Source: Acinetobacter sp. SAAs474
GTDB taxonomy: Bacteria; Pseudomonadota; Gammaproteobacteria; Pseudomonadales; Moraxellaceae
DNA: 64,000 bases
Assembly (NCBI RefSeq): GCF_032823475.1
Contig: NZ_CP127915.1
Span: 1,984,001 to 2,048,000 of the forward strand
Direction: 5' to 3'
Shown: one piece after another, positions 46,208 to 56,107 of the stretch
Position numbering within the stretch: the first letter of the stretch is position 1
How the letters are laid out: the number at the start of each line of letters is the position of its first letter
Made by a program: the position numbers and the translations under genes
The notes under the pieces: model-generated
Seen by the model: the letters and a program-made list of their open reading frames with translations, nothing else
The model's database searches: none
What the model was told of the DNA's origin: nothing

Positions 46208-46253
46208 ATAAAAAGCTTCATCAGTACGATAAAGAACTCAAGAAGCTTTTTAT
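46208..46253. terminator. bidirectional terminator between the 110-residue gene and ntrC
   Basis: A 12-bp perfect repeat (46208-46219 with 46242-46253) around a 22-base loop, with T-rich right and A-rich left arms, between two convergent genes. Confidence 0.7.
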
Positions 46254-46261
46254 GTCAGTCA

Positions 46262-47734
46262 TTAGTTTTCGATTTCTTCCTCAATTTCATCGTCAGCAGA
46301 ATCCATACCTAACTCTTTGAGCTTGCGTGTGAGTGTATTACGTCCCCAACCCAACAGCTCTGCTGCATGACGTTTTCGGCCATGTGTTTGTTGTAAAGCA
46401 GCATTAATGAGTGTACGTTCAAACATTGGAATAGCAATATCCAATAACTTCATTTCACCATTTTGTAGTTTTTTGATGGCCCATTGATTGAGCAGTTCGT
46501 CCCAGTGGTGAATGGCGATTTGTTCAATATTTGGTGGGTTTTGATGGCCATCTGTTTTGTGCAGAGGAATTTGTTTAAGCTCTGAAGGAAGATCTTCTGG
46601 ATATACTTCACGTCCAGTAATCATCACAGTCAACCAACGGCAGGTGTTCTCTAATTGGCGTACATTACCAGGCCATGGTAGTTGCTGGATATATTCTTGA
46701 GTCTCTGGGCGTAGAATTTTAGGACTAACACTTAATTCTTTACCTGCACGTGCCAGAAAGTGATTGGCAAGCATAGGAATATCTTCGCTACGGTGTGCTA
46801 ACTTTGGAATATGAATCCGGATGACGTTAAGGCGGTGATATAAATCTTCACGGAAACGTCCTTCATGGACTAATTTTTCAAGGTCTTGATGGGTAGCAGC
46901 GACAATACGTACATCGACTTTGACTGGAATATGTCCGCCAACACGATAAAACTCACCATCCGCTAAAACACGTAATAAGCGTGTTTGAGTTTCAAATGGC
47001 ATGTCACCGATTTCATCTAAAAATAATGTTCCGGCATTGGCTTGTTCGAAACGTCCCTGACGCTGAATATTGGCACCTGTAAAAGCCCCTTTTTCATGTC
47101 CAAATAATTCAGTTTCAATTAAATCTTTAGGAATGGCCGCCATGTTTAAGGCAATAAAAGGTTTGCTACTACGTGGTGAATGGCGATGTAGTGCGTGTGC
47201 AACTAATTCTTTACCTGTTCCAGATTCCCCATTGATCAAGACGGTAATATGGGATTGTGAAAGGCGACCAATTGCGCGAAATACTTCCTGCATAGCAGGT
47301 GATTCACCAATAATCTCAGTGGATGGAATAGGCTGTGTTTTTGCAGATTCTTGTTGTTGCAGCTTATTAATATGTAGAATCGCCCGGTTGACTAAAGCCA
47401 AAGCTTCATCAATATCAAAAGGTTTAGGTAAATACTCAAAAGCACCTGTTTGATAACTTGAAACAGCAGACTCTAAATCTGAATGTGCTGTCATAATGAT
47501 GACTGGAAGCTCTGGATGGCTGGCTTTTACTTTGCCTAAAAATGTTAAGCCATCAATGCCAGGCATACGAATATCAGTGAGAATAACATCAGGTGTATCT
47601 TTGTTGAGTTGGTCTAGGGCGGACTGTGCTTCTTCAAAGCTAATCACGTCTAAGCCTTCTTCCCTAAAGGTCTTTTCTAGTACCCAACGCATGGCACGAT
47701 CATCATCAATGACCCATATTTTATTTCGCGACAT
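46262..47734 (-). CDS. ntrC: nitrogen response regulator NtrC
   Basis: Sigma-54 activator of 490 residues from this start. The receiver domain (1-120) has the DDDRAMRWVLEK acidic pocket, phosphorylation Asp in VILTDIRMPG and conserved Lys in LPKPFD. The AAA+ domain has Walker A GESGTGKE, the GAFTGA loop that contacts sigma-54, and Walker B with TLFLDEIGDMP. The C-terminal Fis-like HTH is GRKRHAAELLGWGRNTLTRKLKELGM. ATG 47734 is chosen because MSRNKIW is the typical start; the frame is open to 47845 inside ntrB, and overlap with ntrB is then 14 bases. Phosphorylated by NtrB under nitrogen limitation, it activates nitrogen-assimilation genes. Confidence 0.95.
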   Translation of the reverse strand: MSRNKIWVIDDDRAMRWVLEKTFREEGLDVISFEEAQSALDQLNKDTPDVILTDIRMPGIDGLTFLGKVKASHPELPVIIMTAHSDLESAVSSYQTGAFEYLPKPFDIDEALALVNRAILHINKLQQQESAKTQPIPSTEIIGESPAMQEVFRAIGRLSQSHITVLINGESGTGKELVAHALHRHSPRSSKPFIALNMAAIPKDLIETELFGHEKGAFTGANIQRQGRFEQANAGTLFLDEIGDMPFETQTRLLRVLADGEFYRVGGHIPVKVDVRIVAATHQDLEKLVHEGRFREDLYHRLNVIRIHIPKLAHRSEDIPMLANHFLARAGKELSVSPKILRPETQEYIQQLPWPGNVRQLENTCRWLTVMITGREVYPEDLPSELKQIPLHKTDGHQNPPNIEQIAIHHWDELLNQWAIKKLQNGEMKLLDIAIPMFERTLINAALQQTHGRKRHAAELLGWGRNTLTRKLKELGMDSADDEIEEEIEN

Positions 47735-48830
47735 GATCTGACTCCCAAGGTAAATATAAGCTAAAAACTGTTTTTCCAGAAACTGATTGGCATTCAACCA
47801 TTCCATTGTGCTGATGCATGATGTTTTGAGCAATACTGAGACCAAGTCCAGTTCCTTTTGCTCTAGAGGTAACTAATGGATAGAAAATGGATTCTAAAAT
47901 TTCTTCTGCTACGCCAGGGCCGTTGTCTTCAATATCGATACGTACCGCAGAACGATTGAGAGCACCATTGATGGTAACCAAACGTTGAATGCGTGTTCTT
48001 AAAATAAGTTCTGGTTGATGAGAACTGTAAAAATCAGGATGTTCCATCATTGCCTGAATTGCATTGACGCTAATATTTAACATCACTTGAATAAGTTGAT
48101 CGCGATCTGCATTGACTTCTGGTAAAGAGAGATCGTAATCACGAATAATTTTTACTCTTTTTTTAGTTTGATTGACAATCAGCGAGCGTACACGTTCCAG
48201 CGGCTCATGAACATTTACAGGCTGATAGCTGGGTAATTGTCTAGAACCCAACATCGTATCTGCTAAATTACGTAAACGGTCGACTTCATTGATAATAATA
48301 TCTGTAAACTCAGCATACTGCGGGTCATTCAGGCTTCTTGCTAATAATTGTGTGGCACCACGAATGCCGCCCAGAGGATTTTTGATTTCATGAGCAACAC
48401 CACGAATTAATTGTCGCGCAATTTGATGTTGTTGCATTAGATTTTCTTCTTTGGAGATCTTTAGCATACGATCAATTGGGTTTAGCTCAATCAGCAATAA
48501 TGGATGGTAAGGTCGGTTATAGTTGAGTAGGGAAACAGAATAATCCACATGAATATCTTTAAAATTCACATTAATAGTTGCATCACGTCGTGTATAGGGT
48601 TGACCTGTACTCAGTGTATTTTTTAGCGCTTCTTCGGTATTAAACTCGTCACTCGGTACTTTTAATAGGTTTAATACAGGCGTGCCAGATGCACGTAATA
48701 AACTAATGTCAAACAAAGCTTCACATGATGAATTTAAATAAAAAATATTTAACTGACTATCAACCAATAGAATTGCAATCGATAAATTATCAACCAATAA
48801 ACGGTGATCAATGATAGGGGCATGATCCAT
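47721..48830 (-). CDS. ntrB: nitrogen-sensing histidine kinase NtrB
   Basis: Soluble histidine kinase of 369 residues. A PAS sensor domain (about 10-110) is followed by the H box GVAHEIKNPLGGIRGA (His near residue 147), the N box LNISVNAIQAM, G1 DNGPGV and G2 GTGLGLSIAQNI. No TM segment is present, as in NtrB, which is controlled by PII protein. It precedes ntrC on the same strand and overlaps it by 14 bases. glnA, which often heads this operon in enterobacteria, is not upstream here. A sigma-54-like promoter lies about 90 bases before its start. Confidence 0.94.
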   Translation of the reverse strand: MDHAPIIDHRLLVDNLSIAILLVDSQLNIFYLNSSCEALFDISLLRASGTPVLNLLKVPSDEFNTEEALKNTLSTGQPYTRRDATINVNFKDIHVDYSVSLLNYNRPYHPLLLIELNPIDRMLKISKEENLMQQHQIARQLIRGVAHEIKNPLGGIRGATQLLARSLNDPQYAEFTDIIINEVDRLRNLADTMLGSRQLPSYQPVNVHEPLERVRSLIVNQTKKRVKIIRDYDLSLPEVNADRDQLIQVMLNISVNAIQAMMEHPDFYSSHQPELILRTRIQRLVTINGALNRSAVRIDIEDNGPGVAEEILESIFYPLVTSRAKGTGLGLSIAQNIMHQHNGMVECQSVSGKTVFSLYLPWESDHVAK

Positions 48831-48918
48831 TAGCGAAAAATTCCTGTATTAAAAAAACGCCATGGCATCTTCATAAAGCAATATATTTCCAAACAAAGAA
48901 TACAATTGATGCAGTATA

Positions 48919-48936
48919 AGCAAAATGCACGCCAAC
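48919..48936 (-). promoter_or_regulatory. sigma-54-type promoter upstream of ntrBC
   Basis: Read on the minus strand, TTGGCGTGCATTTTGCTT has GG (48932-48933) and GC (48920-48921) separated by exactly 10 bases, matching the TGGCAC-N5-TTGC pattern at all four invariant positions. It would start a transcript near 48907, 77 bases before ntrB. Confidence 0.55.
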
Positions 48937-48988
48937 TTCTGTTTTGCCTTAAAATAATGATTACTTTTAGATAAAAATGCCCTGAAAT

Positions 48989-49004
48989 TGCTCTATATAG
49001 CAAC
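48989..49004. promoter_or_regulatory. possible NtrC enhancer dyad
   Basis: TTGCT and AGCAA (48989-48993 and 49000-49004) flank six bases, about 80-100 bases upstream of the predicted sigma-54 start. This is where NtrC sites usually lie. The arms match the NtrC consensus (GCAC...GTGC) poorly. Confidence 0.25.
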
Positions 49005-49178
49005 GTATAACTGATCAAGGATACAATGTAAATTATTGCTGAGCAAAAACAGTGCATTTGTCATAATGTGTTTAAATTGTGGCTGTATTTTGGTGCATCA
49101 TACAAAGAGTCACCAATTCAACTGTTTTTATTTTAAGAAAAGTCATACAATACGCCCATTCTAGTGGAGCAGAGATTC

Positions 49179-50522
49179 ATGAAGTCCCCCAAAGTCGGTT
49201 TTGTATCTTTAGGTTGTCCTAAGGCATTGGTAGATTCTGAACGAATTTTAACTCAGTTAAAAACTGAGGGTTATGATGTTGCATCAGATTATGATGGTGC
49301 AGATTTGGTTGTTGTTAATACATGTGGTTTTATTGAGTCTGCCGTACAAGAGTCTTTAGACGCTATTGGTGAAGCAATGAGTGCCAATGGTCGAGTCATT
49401 GTCACTGGTTGCTTGGGTAAAGATGAAGATAAAATTCGTCAAATGCATCCCAATGTTTTAAAAGTGACAGGTGCAGCAGCCTATCAAGAAGTGATGGAGG
49501 CTGTACATGAGTATGTCCCTGAGCCACCTAAACATAATCCATTTATTGATCTTGTACCTGAACAAGGCATTCGTTTAACTCCGAAACATTATGCTTATCT
49601 GAAAATTTCAGAAGGCTGTAACCATCGTTGTACTTTCTGTATCATTCCAAGCATGCGTGGTGACTTGGTTTCTCGACCAGTAGGTTCAGTCTTGAGTGAA
49701 GCACAAGCCTTAAAAAATGCAGGTGTTAAAGAAGTTCTGGTTATTTCACAAGATACTTCAGCATATGGTCTGGATACGAAATATAAATTAGACTTCTGGA
49801 ATGGCCAACCGGTTAAAACCAAATTTTATGACATGTGTGAAGCATTGGGGCAATTGGGTATCTGGGTGCGGTTGCATTATGTTTATCCTTATCCTCATGT
49901 CGATGCAGTCATTGATCTCATGGCACAAGGGAAAATTTTACCTTATCTGGATATTCCTTTTCAGCATGCCAGTCCTAAAATATTAAAATTGATGAAGCGA
50001 CCAGCACACAGTGAAAATACTTTAGCACGTTTAAAACTATGGCGTGAAAAGTGTCCTGAATTGGTGATCCGCTCTACTTTTGTGGTAGGTTTTCCGGGTG
50101 AAACCGAAGAAGATTTCCAAATTTTATTAGACTGGTTACAAGAAGCTCAACTTGATCGAGTAGGTTGTTTTACCTATTCACCAGTAGAGGGTGCAACAGC
50201 CAATGATTTGCCAGATCATGTGCCTGAAGAGATTAAACAGCAGCGTTATGAACGTTTTATGCAAGTTCAACAACAAATTTCAGCAGCTAAATTACAAAAG
50301 CGCATTGGTCAAACGATGACAGTTCTGGTTGATGATCTAGAAGAAGAATATCCTGTTGCTGTTGCGCGTTCTTATGCAGATGCACCTGAAATTGATGGCA
50401 ACGTATTTGTCGAAGATATTGATAAATCTCAAATCAAAGCTGGTGATGTGCTGGAAGTTAAAATTACAGATGCAGATGAATATGATTTATTTGCACAGTT
50501 AATTCGGATTAAATCAGCTTAA
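49179..50522 (+). CDS. rimO: ribosomal protein S12 methylthiotransferase RimO
   Basis: Radical-SAM methylthiotransferase of 447 residues acting on Asp88 of ribosomal protein S12 (E. coli numbering). The N-terminal UPF0004 domain has [17 protein letters not shown] and [13 protein letters not shown], Cys ligands of the second Fe-S cluster. The radical-SAM part has [23 protein letters not shown] with CxxxCxxC. The C-terminal part is a TRAM domain ending near DLFAQLIR. The opening phrase favours RimO over MiaB. ATG 49179 is preferred over GTG 49164, with GGAG upstream. pyrH follows 47 bases later. Confidence 0.95.
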   Translation: MKSPKVGFVSLGCPKALVDSERILTQLKTEGYDVASDYDGADLVVVNTCGFIESAVQESLDAIGEAMSANGRVIVTGCLGKDEDKIRQMHPNVLKVTGAAAYQEVMEAVHEYVPEPPKHNPFIDLVPEQGIRLTPKHYAYLKISEGCNHRCTFCIIPSMRGDLVSRPVGSVLSEAQALKNAGVKEVLVISQDTSAYGLDTKYKLDFWNGQPVKTKFYDMCEALGQLGIWVRLHYVYPYPHVDAVIDLMAQGKILPYLDIPFQHASPKILKLMKRPAHSENTLARLKLWREKCPELVIRSTFVVGFPGETEEDFQILLDWLQEAQLDRVGCFTYSPVEGATANDLPDHVPEEIKQQRYERFMQVQQQISAAKLQKRIGQTMTVLVDDLEEEYPVAVARSYADAPEIDGNVFVEDIDKSQIKAGDVLEVKITDADEYDLFAQLIRIKSA

Positions 50523-50569
50523 TTATTGAAAAATATCAAATAAATTTTAGGTAAATTGGAGTTTTAATC

Positions 50570-51298
50570 ATGCTTGATTCAAAAAAGCCGCGTTATGACC
50601 GTATTTTGCTCAAACTTTCTGGTGAAGCTTTGGCAGGCAATAAAGACATGGGGATTGATGCTCAGGTATTAGATCAAATGTCACTGGCGATTGCACATTT
50701 GGTTGGTCTGGGTGTTCAGGTCGGTATTGTTGTGGGAGGAGGGAATCTTTATCGCGGTAGCCAGCTACAGCAAGATGGTTTAGTTGGACGTGTCACTGGT
50801 GATCAAATGGGGATGCTTGCAACCGTCATGAATGGTTTGGCAATGCGTGATGCCTTAGTCCGTCGCAATATTAAAACACGTCTGATGTCAGCTTTACCGA
50901 TTGGTACTGTGGTTGAATCTTATTCTAGTCGTGATGCGATTCGTCATTTAACTCAAGGTGAAGTCTGTGTATTTGTTGCGGGTACGGGTAATCCATTTTT
51001 TACCACTGATACTGCAGCATGTTTGCGTGGTATTGAAATTGAGGCAAGTTTAATTCTTAAAGCCACCAAAGTAGATGGTGTGTACAATAAAGATCCAAGT
51101 AAGTATGATGATGCAGTTAAATATGACACATTATCATTTGATCAAGTATTGGATGAAAAGTTAGGGGTGATGGATTTGACAGCAATTTGTCTTTGCCGTG
51201 ACCACAAGGTACCACTGCAAGTGTTTGACATGAACAAGTCAGGTGCACTACTTTCTGTTGTTATGGGTGAAAAAGAAGGGACTCTCGTTACGAATTAA
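50570..51298 (+). CDS. pyrH: UMP kinase
   Basis: Amino-acid-kinase-family UMP kinase of 242 residues, making UDP from UMP. Landmarks are [52 protein letters not shown] and [27 protein letters not shown] ribosome-binding site precedes it. It starts the envelope-translation block, followed by frr, the usual order in gammaproteobacteria. Here rpsB and tsf are replaced upstream by rimO. Confidence 0.95.
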   Translation: MLDSKKPRYDRILLKLSGEALAGNKDMGIDAQVLDQMSLAIAHLVGLGVQVGIVVGGGNLYRGSQLQQDGLVGRVTGDQMGMLATVMNGLAMRDALVRRNIKTRLMSALPIGTVVESYSSRDAIRHLTQGEVCVFVAGTGNPFFTTDTAACLRGIEIEASLILKATKVDGVYNKDPSKYDDAVKYDTLSFDQVLDEKLGVMDLTAICLCRDHKVPLQVFDMNKSGALLSVVMGEKEGTLVTN

Positions 51299-51378
51299 TG
51301 TACGAGAGGCGTAAAGCACCTTATACTAGTCAACATTTTATCAATTACATCATTTTAGAATTAAGTAAGGAAGATCAT

Positions 51379-51933
51379 ATGATTAACGATCTTAAAAAAG
51401 ACGGCGAACAGCGTATGCAAAAGACTTTAGAGTCTTTAGATCAAGGTTTTGCTAAGGTTCGTACTGGGCGTGCTCACCCATCTATTTTAAATGGTGTGAT
51501 GGTTCCTTACTATGGCTCAGATGTTCCATTAAATCAAGTTGCAAACGTTGGTGTCGAAGATTCGCGTACACTCATTGTTCAACCATTTGAACGTACGATG
51601 GTATCCGCGATTGATAAGGCGATTCGTGAATCAGACCTTGGTTTAAATCCAGTAACAGCTGATACGATTCGTGTCCCGCTGGCTGCATTGACTGAAGAAA
51701 CACGTCGTGATATGCAAAAAGTTGCACGTTCAGAAGCGGAAAATGCTAAAGTTGCACTGCGTAATATTCGTCGTGATATCTTAGGTGATATCAAAACATT
51801 ATTGAAAGAAAAAGAAATTTCTGAAGATGATGAGCGTCGTGCAGGTGATGAAGTTCAAAAAATGACAGATAAATATGTTGCTGAAGTCGATAAGCGTCTA
51901 GCGGCAAAAGAAAATGAATTGATGAAGGTCTAA
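51379..51933 (+). CDS. frr: ribosome recycling factor
   Basis: Protein of 184 residues, near the standard 185. It splits post-termination ribosomes with EF-G. Typical segments are [45 protein letters not shown], and [33 protein letters not shown] 51379 is chosen because AAGGA lies eight bases upstream and the usual N terminus begins there, although the frame opens at 51298. Follows pyrH; uppS begins four bases after the stop. Confidence 0.96.
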   Translation: MINDLKKDGEQRMQKTLESLDQGFAKVRTGRAHPSILNGVMVPYYGSDVPLNQVANVGVEDSRTLIVQPFERTMVSAIDKAIRESDLGLNPVTADTIRVPLAALTEETRRDMQKVARSEAENAKVALRNIRRDILGDIKTLLKEKEISEDDERRAGDEVQKMTDKYVAEVDKRLAAKENELMKV

Positions 51934-51937
51934 ATCT

Positions 51938-52690
51938 ATGACCTTGATTGAAGATACTCAGAATCTTCCAAAGCATGTTGCCATCATTATGGATGGCAAC
52001 AACCGTTTTGCCAAAAAAAATCACATGTCACCAGGTGATGGGCATCGAGAAGGTAAAAATATTCTTGATCCTATTGTTGAATTTTGTTGTCAGCAAAAAA
52101 TTCAGGCACTCACGGTTTTTGCTTTTTCTACTGAGAATTGGAATCGACCACAATTTGAAGTAGATTTGTTAATGCAATTGTTTGAAGATACAATTTACGA
52201 ACAAATTCAGCGTATGGCAAAATACAATATTGCTTTTCGTTTTATTGGTGATCGGTCTAAATTATCAGAAAAATTACAAGCATTGATGCTGGAAGCTGAG
52301 CAAAAAACACCGCAAAATGTTGCAATGGTACTCACTATTGCAATGAGTTATGGGGGAATGTGGGATATTGCCCAAGCTGCAAAGCAATTAGCACAGGATG
52401 TGGTTGATCATAAAATTAATATAAATCAAATTGATGAAAATATTTTTGCTCAATATGTCTGTTTATCTGATTTGCCACCTGTAGATTTATTAATTCGTAC
52501 AGGAGGGGATTATCGGATTTCTAATTTTCTTCTTTGGCAAACAGCATATGCTGAATTGTATTTTACACCAACCTTATGGCCTGAATTTACAGTTGAAGAA
52601 ATGTTAAATGCTTTTGCTATTTTTTCTAGACGGGAAAGGCGTTTTGGTAAAACTTCTGAACAAACTCAGCAAGTTAAACTTGAGAAATAA
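51938..52690 (+). CDS. uppS: undecaprenyl pyrophosphate synthase
   Basis: cis-Prenyltransferase of 250 residues, making the C55 lipid carrier for peptidoglycan and other polymers. The catalytic Asp is in IAIIMDGNN-like VAIIMDGNNRFAKK; FAFSTENWNRP, MSYGGMWDI and LIRTGGDYRISNFLLWQ are family motifs. The usual wording is MDGNGRWAK and RTGGEQRISNFLLWQ, so residues 3-4 of both motifs differ (GNN and GDY). The charge of the second is kept by Asp. It is packed between frr and cdsA, which starts three bases after its stop. Confidence 0.93.
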   Translation: MTLIEDTQNLPKHVAIIMDGNNRFAKKNHMSPGDGHREGKNILDPIVEFCCQQKIQALTVFAFSTENWNRPQFEVDLLMQLFEDTIYEQIQRMAKYNIAFRFIGDRSKLSEKLQALMLEAEQKTPQNVAMVLTIAMSYGGMWDIAQAAKQLAQDVVDHKININQIDENIFAQYVCLSDLPPVDLLIRTGGDYRISNFLLWQTAYAELYFTPTLWPEFTVEEMLNAFAIFSRRERRFGKTSEQTQQVKLEK

Positions 52691-52693
52691 TAC

Positions 52694-53518
52694 ATGTTAG
52701 AGCGGATTATTACCGCATTAATATTGGTTGCTGTGGTATTGAGTTGCATGTTTGCAACTCCATCACAGTATCCTATGTTGATGTTAATGATTGTTGCAGC
52801 AGGGGTTGCAGGTTATGAGTGGTTTAAACTCATGCCAAGAAAAACAAATAATTTTATCAAATCCAAATCTTGGTTTTTTGGTTTATTGACAGTACTGATT
52901 TCTGCACTCGCATTGCATTATAGTGAAATAGCACTCTTCTTATGGTGCTTATCGATTTTAATGTGGTGTATGAGTATTTATTGGGTAAGATCTTACCCAG
53001 CATATGATGGTTGGTATAACGCAACGTTACCTTTAATTGGTTTTGTTCTGGTTTCAGCAGCAGTTACGGCTATTTTTAAGCTTTGGACATTCTCTCCTTG
53101 GTGGTTGATGTACTTGTTCTTACTGGTATGGGGAGCGGATAGTGGTGCTTATTTTGTTGGCCGTAAATTTGGCCGTAAAAAACTGGCAGCAGCGGTTAGT
53201 CCAAATAAATCGGTAGAGGGTTTGTTTGGTGGTGTTATTACTGCATTGTTAATTATTGCAGTGGTTGAATCGATATATTTGGATTTAACCTTGATGGAGC
53301 ACATGCTTTTTCTTGTTCTGTCAGTTATGACCGTTTTTAGTTCTGTTCTTGGTGATTTACTTGAATCAATGATTAAGCGTCGCGCTGGTATTAAAGACTC
53401 AGGCCGTATTTTACCTGGTCATGGTGGTGTTTTAGATCGTATTGATTCATTGCTTGCAGCAGCACCAGTCTTTGCTACAGGAATTTATCTTTTAAAAATT
53501 ATGGGTGTAAATTTATAA
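52694..53518 (+). CDS. cdsA: phosphatidate cytidylyltransferase
   Basis: Integral membrane enzyme of 274 residues with about eight TM segments. It makes CDP-diacylglycerol from phosphatidic acid and CTP. The family signature is near the C terminus: SMIKRRAGIKDSGRILPGHGGVLDRIDSL, with the Lys-Asp and Asp-Arg-x-Asp residues that bind Mg2+ and CTP. GADSGAYFVGRKFGRKKLAAAVSPNKSVEG is another match. The stop TAA directly abuts the ATG of dxr, so the two are translated in succession. Confidence 0.95.
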   Translation: MLERIITALILVAVVLSCMFATPSQYPMLMLMIVAAGVAGYEWFKLMPRKTNNFIKSKSWFFGLLTVLISALALHYSEIALFLWCLSILMWCMSIYWVRSYPAYDGWYNATLPLIGFVLVSAAVTAIFKLWTFSPWWLMYLFLLVWGADSGAYFVGRKFGRKKLAAAVSPNKSVEGLFGGVITALLIIAVVESIYLDLTLMEHMLFLVLSVMTVFSSVLGDLLESMIKRRAGIKDSGRILPGHGGVLDRIDSLLAAAPVFATGIYLLKIMGVNL

Positions 53519-54706
53519 ATGTTACAAACTGTTTGTATTTTAGGTGTTACAGGTTCAATTGGTCAAAGTACTTTAAAGATATTAGCACAGCATCCTGATC
53601 AGTATTCATTATTTGCAGTGAGTGCTTATAGTCGAATAAATGAACTTGTACACATTTGTAAACAGTTTCGCCCTAAAGTGGTTGTCGTGCCCTCCAGTAA
53701 AGTGGATGAATTGCAGCTTAAGTTAAAGGCAGAAAATATTTTAGATATTGCTATAGCGACAGATGAAGCAGGCTTAATTGAAATTGCATCATCTACAGCA
53801 GTTGATGTTGTTATGGCTGCAATTGTGGGTGCTGCAGGCTTATTGCCAACCTTGGCAGCTGTAAAGGCTGGTAAGCGTGTTTTACTGGCAAATAAAGAAG
53901 CATTGGTGATGTCTGGTGACATTATGATGACGGCTGCACGTGAACATCATGCGTTGTTGTTGCCTGTAGATTCTGAACATAATGCAATTTTTCAATGTTT
54001 ACCCGCCAATTATTTTCAAACACTCAGAAATGGTCAGCCGCAGTTAGGGGTGTCACAAATTTTGTTAACAGCCTCAGGTGGACCATTTTTAAATCACTCC
54101 TTAGCACAACTTCAGCACGTAACACCTGCACAAGCATGTAAGCATCCTAATTGGTCAATGGGCCAAAAAATTTCAGTTGATTCAGCAACTTTAATGAATA
54201 AGGGTTTAGAGTTGATCGAGGCTTGTCATTTATTTGCGGTACAAGAACAATTTGTTACAGTAGTGATTCATCCACAAAGTATTATTCATTCTATGGTTCA
54301 ATATGTGGATGGTTCAACTTTGGCTCAAATGGGAAATCCGGATATGTGTACGCCAATTGCACATGCATTGGCATGGCCTGAGCGCCTGAAAACGCACGTA
54401 CCCGCGTTAAATTTATTTACCAATCATCATTTAGATTTTTATGCACCAGATACAACCCGTTTTCCGGCTTTAACATTGGCGCGTCATGCAATGAAAGAAG
54501 GTGGTTTAGCACCAGCAATTTTAAATGCAGCCAATGAAGTGGCTGTTGCTGCATTTTTAAATCAGCAAATTAAGTTTACTCAGATTGCTGAAATTGTAGA
54601 AAGAACTTTAAATCAGGTTGAAAATAGCGCAGTCAATAGTCTAGAGTGGATTATTGATATTGATCAGCAATCAAGACGAGTTGCACAGCAATGGTTAAGC
54701 AGTTAG
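53519..54706 (+). CDS. dxr: 1-deoxy-D-xylulose 5-phosphate reductoisomerase
   Basis: Second enzyme of the MEP isoprenoid pathway, 395 residues. NADPH-binding GVTGSIGQSTLKIL, the LLANKEALVMSG and VDSEHNAIFQ motifs, and the metal and substrate region SVDSATLMNKGLELIEACHLF with HPQSIIHSMVQY are all present. It feeds the uppS route. The start is fused to the cdsA stop, without a spacer, and rseP follows 10 bases later. Confidence 0.96.
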   Translation: MLQTVCILGVTGSIGQSTLKILAQHPDQYSLFAVSAYSRINELVHICKQFRPKVVVVPSSKVDELQLKLKAENILDIAIATDEAGLIEIASSTAVDVVMAAIVGAAGLLPTLAAVKAGKRVLLANKEALVMSGDIMMTAAREHHALLLPVDSEHNAIFQCLPANYFQTLRNGQPQLGVSQILLTASGGPFLNHSLAQLQHVTPAQACKHPNWSMGQKISVDSATLMNKGLELIEACHLFAVQEQFVTVVIHPQSIIHSMVQYVDGSTLAQMGNPDMCTPIAHALAWPERLKTHVPALNLFTNHHLDFYAPDTTRFPALTLARHAMKEGGLAPAILNAANEVAVAAFLNQQIKFTQIAEIVERTLNQVENSAVNSLEWIIDIDQQSRRVAQQWLSS

Positions 54707-54716
54707 GAGAGATTGC

Positions 54717-56072
54717 ATGAGCATTTTGTTTATTATTATTGCTGCTATTTTATTGCTTGGACCTTTGATTGCAATTCATGAATTTGGTCATTACTTTGTG
54801 GCACGTCAATTGGGTGTAAAAGTATTGGTCTATTCAATAGGATTTGGCCCAACCTTGATCAAATGGAAATCAAAAAAATCGGGTATCCAATATCAATTAA
54901 GTGCTTTACCTTTCGGCGGTTATGTAAAAATGCTGGATGAGCGTGAGGGCGAGGTACCCGAGCAAGATCTTCCTTACGCTTTTAATCGTCAAAACCCGTG
55001 GAAAAGAATTGCGATTGTTGCTGCGGGTCCACTGATTAATCTGGCTTTTGCAATCGTACTATTTTGGATTTTATTTTTACCTGCACAAGAACAATTGAAT
55101 ACACGTGTTGGCGCAATTTTACCGAATACACCAGCTGCTGTAGCACAGATGCAGGTTGGAGATAAAATTACTGCAATTGATAAAACCCCTGTTTCAACAT
55201 GGGAAAATTTGAATTTTGCATTGGTTGATCGTGCCGGTGAGACAGGAAATATTGATATTGCTGTAGAGCGAAATGGTGTAATCCAAAATTTTAATTTACC
55301 AATAGAAAGTTTTCTAAAGGATCAGACCAAGTCACCTTTAGATATACTTGGTTTTACGCCTTATCGTCCATTTATTCCAGCAGTAGTGACCAAGTTGAGT
55401 ACAGATGGTGCGGCACAACGCCAAGGTATGAAGGAAGGTGACAAAATTGTTGCTATTGATGGCGTAAAAATGAATAATTGGTTTGATGTAGTCAGTATTG
55501 TACAAGCATCACCAGAAAAATTATTAAAAATTGATGTGCTTCGAGATCATAAGCTTGTACAGTTACAGATTATGCCACAAGGCAAACCAGATAAAATGGG
55601 CAATATGATTGGTATGCTGGGTGTGCAGAGTAATCCAGGTAAAGTCATTATTCCTGAAACATTTAAACAGACGATTCAATATAATCCTGCTGAAGCATTT
55701 GTGATGGCTGTCGAAAAAACAGGACAAATTTCTAGCATGATTTTAAATTCTATAGTAAAAATGGTTCGGGGCATGATTGGATTAGAAAATCTATCGGGAC
55801 CGATTACTATTGCTAAAGTTGCGGGTCAAAGTGCAGAAATGGGGTGGCAAACTTTTATTTCTTTTATGGCATTGATGAGTGTAAGTTTAGGAATTCTAAA
55901 TTTATTACCGATCCCAATGCTTGATGGTGGGCATTTAGTTTACTATTTTGTAGAACTCATCCGTGGTAAACCTGTTTCTGAACAAGTACATTTAGTTGGT
56001 TTGAAAATTGGTATGGTACTGCTGGGTAGCATGATGCTTCTGGCATTATTTAACGACTTTATGCGTTTATAA
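54717..56072 (+). CDS. rseP: site-2 protease RseP
   Basis: Inner-membrane zinc metalloprotease of 451 residues. The zinc site is IAIHEFGHYFVAR (HEXXH) with the third ligand in PIPMLDGGHLVYY near the end. Two PDZ domains lie in the periplasmic middle (about 115-200 and 210-300). It cuts anti-sigma factors or signal-peptide remnants within the membrane. It sits directly before bamA, as in most gammaproteobacteria. Confidence 0.96.
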   Translation: MSILFIIIAAILLLGPLIAIHEFGHYFVARQLGVKVLVYSIGFGPTLIKWKSKKSGIQYQLSALPFGGYVKMLDEREGEVPEQDLPYAFNRQNPWKRIAIVAAGPLINLAFAIVLFWILFLPAQEQLNTRVGAILPNTPAAVAQMQVGDKITAIDKTPVSTWENLNFALVDRAGETGNIDIAVERNGVIQNFNLPIESFLKDQTKSPLDILGFTPYRPFIPAVVTKLSTDGAAQRQGMKEGDKIVAIDGVKMNNWFDVVSIVQASPEKLLKIDVLRDHKLVQLQIMPQGKPDKMGNMIGMLGVQSNPGKVIIPETFKQTIQYNPAEAFVMAVEKTGQISSMILNSIVKMVRGMIGLENLSGPITIAKVAGQSAEMGWQTFISFMALMSVSLGILNLLPIPMLDGGHLVYYFVELIRGKPVSEQVHLVGLKIGMVLLGSMMLLALFNDFMRL

Positions 56073-56107
56073 AACGTGGACAATATAAATTATTGGAACA
56101 AATTGGC

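Larger units (their letters stand above)
48831..49178. other. divergent control region of ntrBC and rimO
   Basis: About 350 bases. On the minus strand there is a sigma-54-like promoter (48919-48936) and a dyad (48989-49004), both listed separately. A leftward frame of 75 codons between 48830 and 49057 has no recognisable domain, and the promoter falls inside it, so I do not call it a gene. Confidence 0.55.

Noticed and set aside
48830..49057. 75-codon leftward frame upstream of ntrB
   Set aside because: No domain and no ribosome-binding site, and the sigma-54-like promoter lies inside it; treated as control region.
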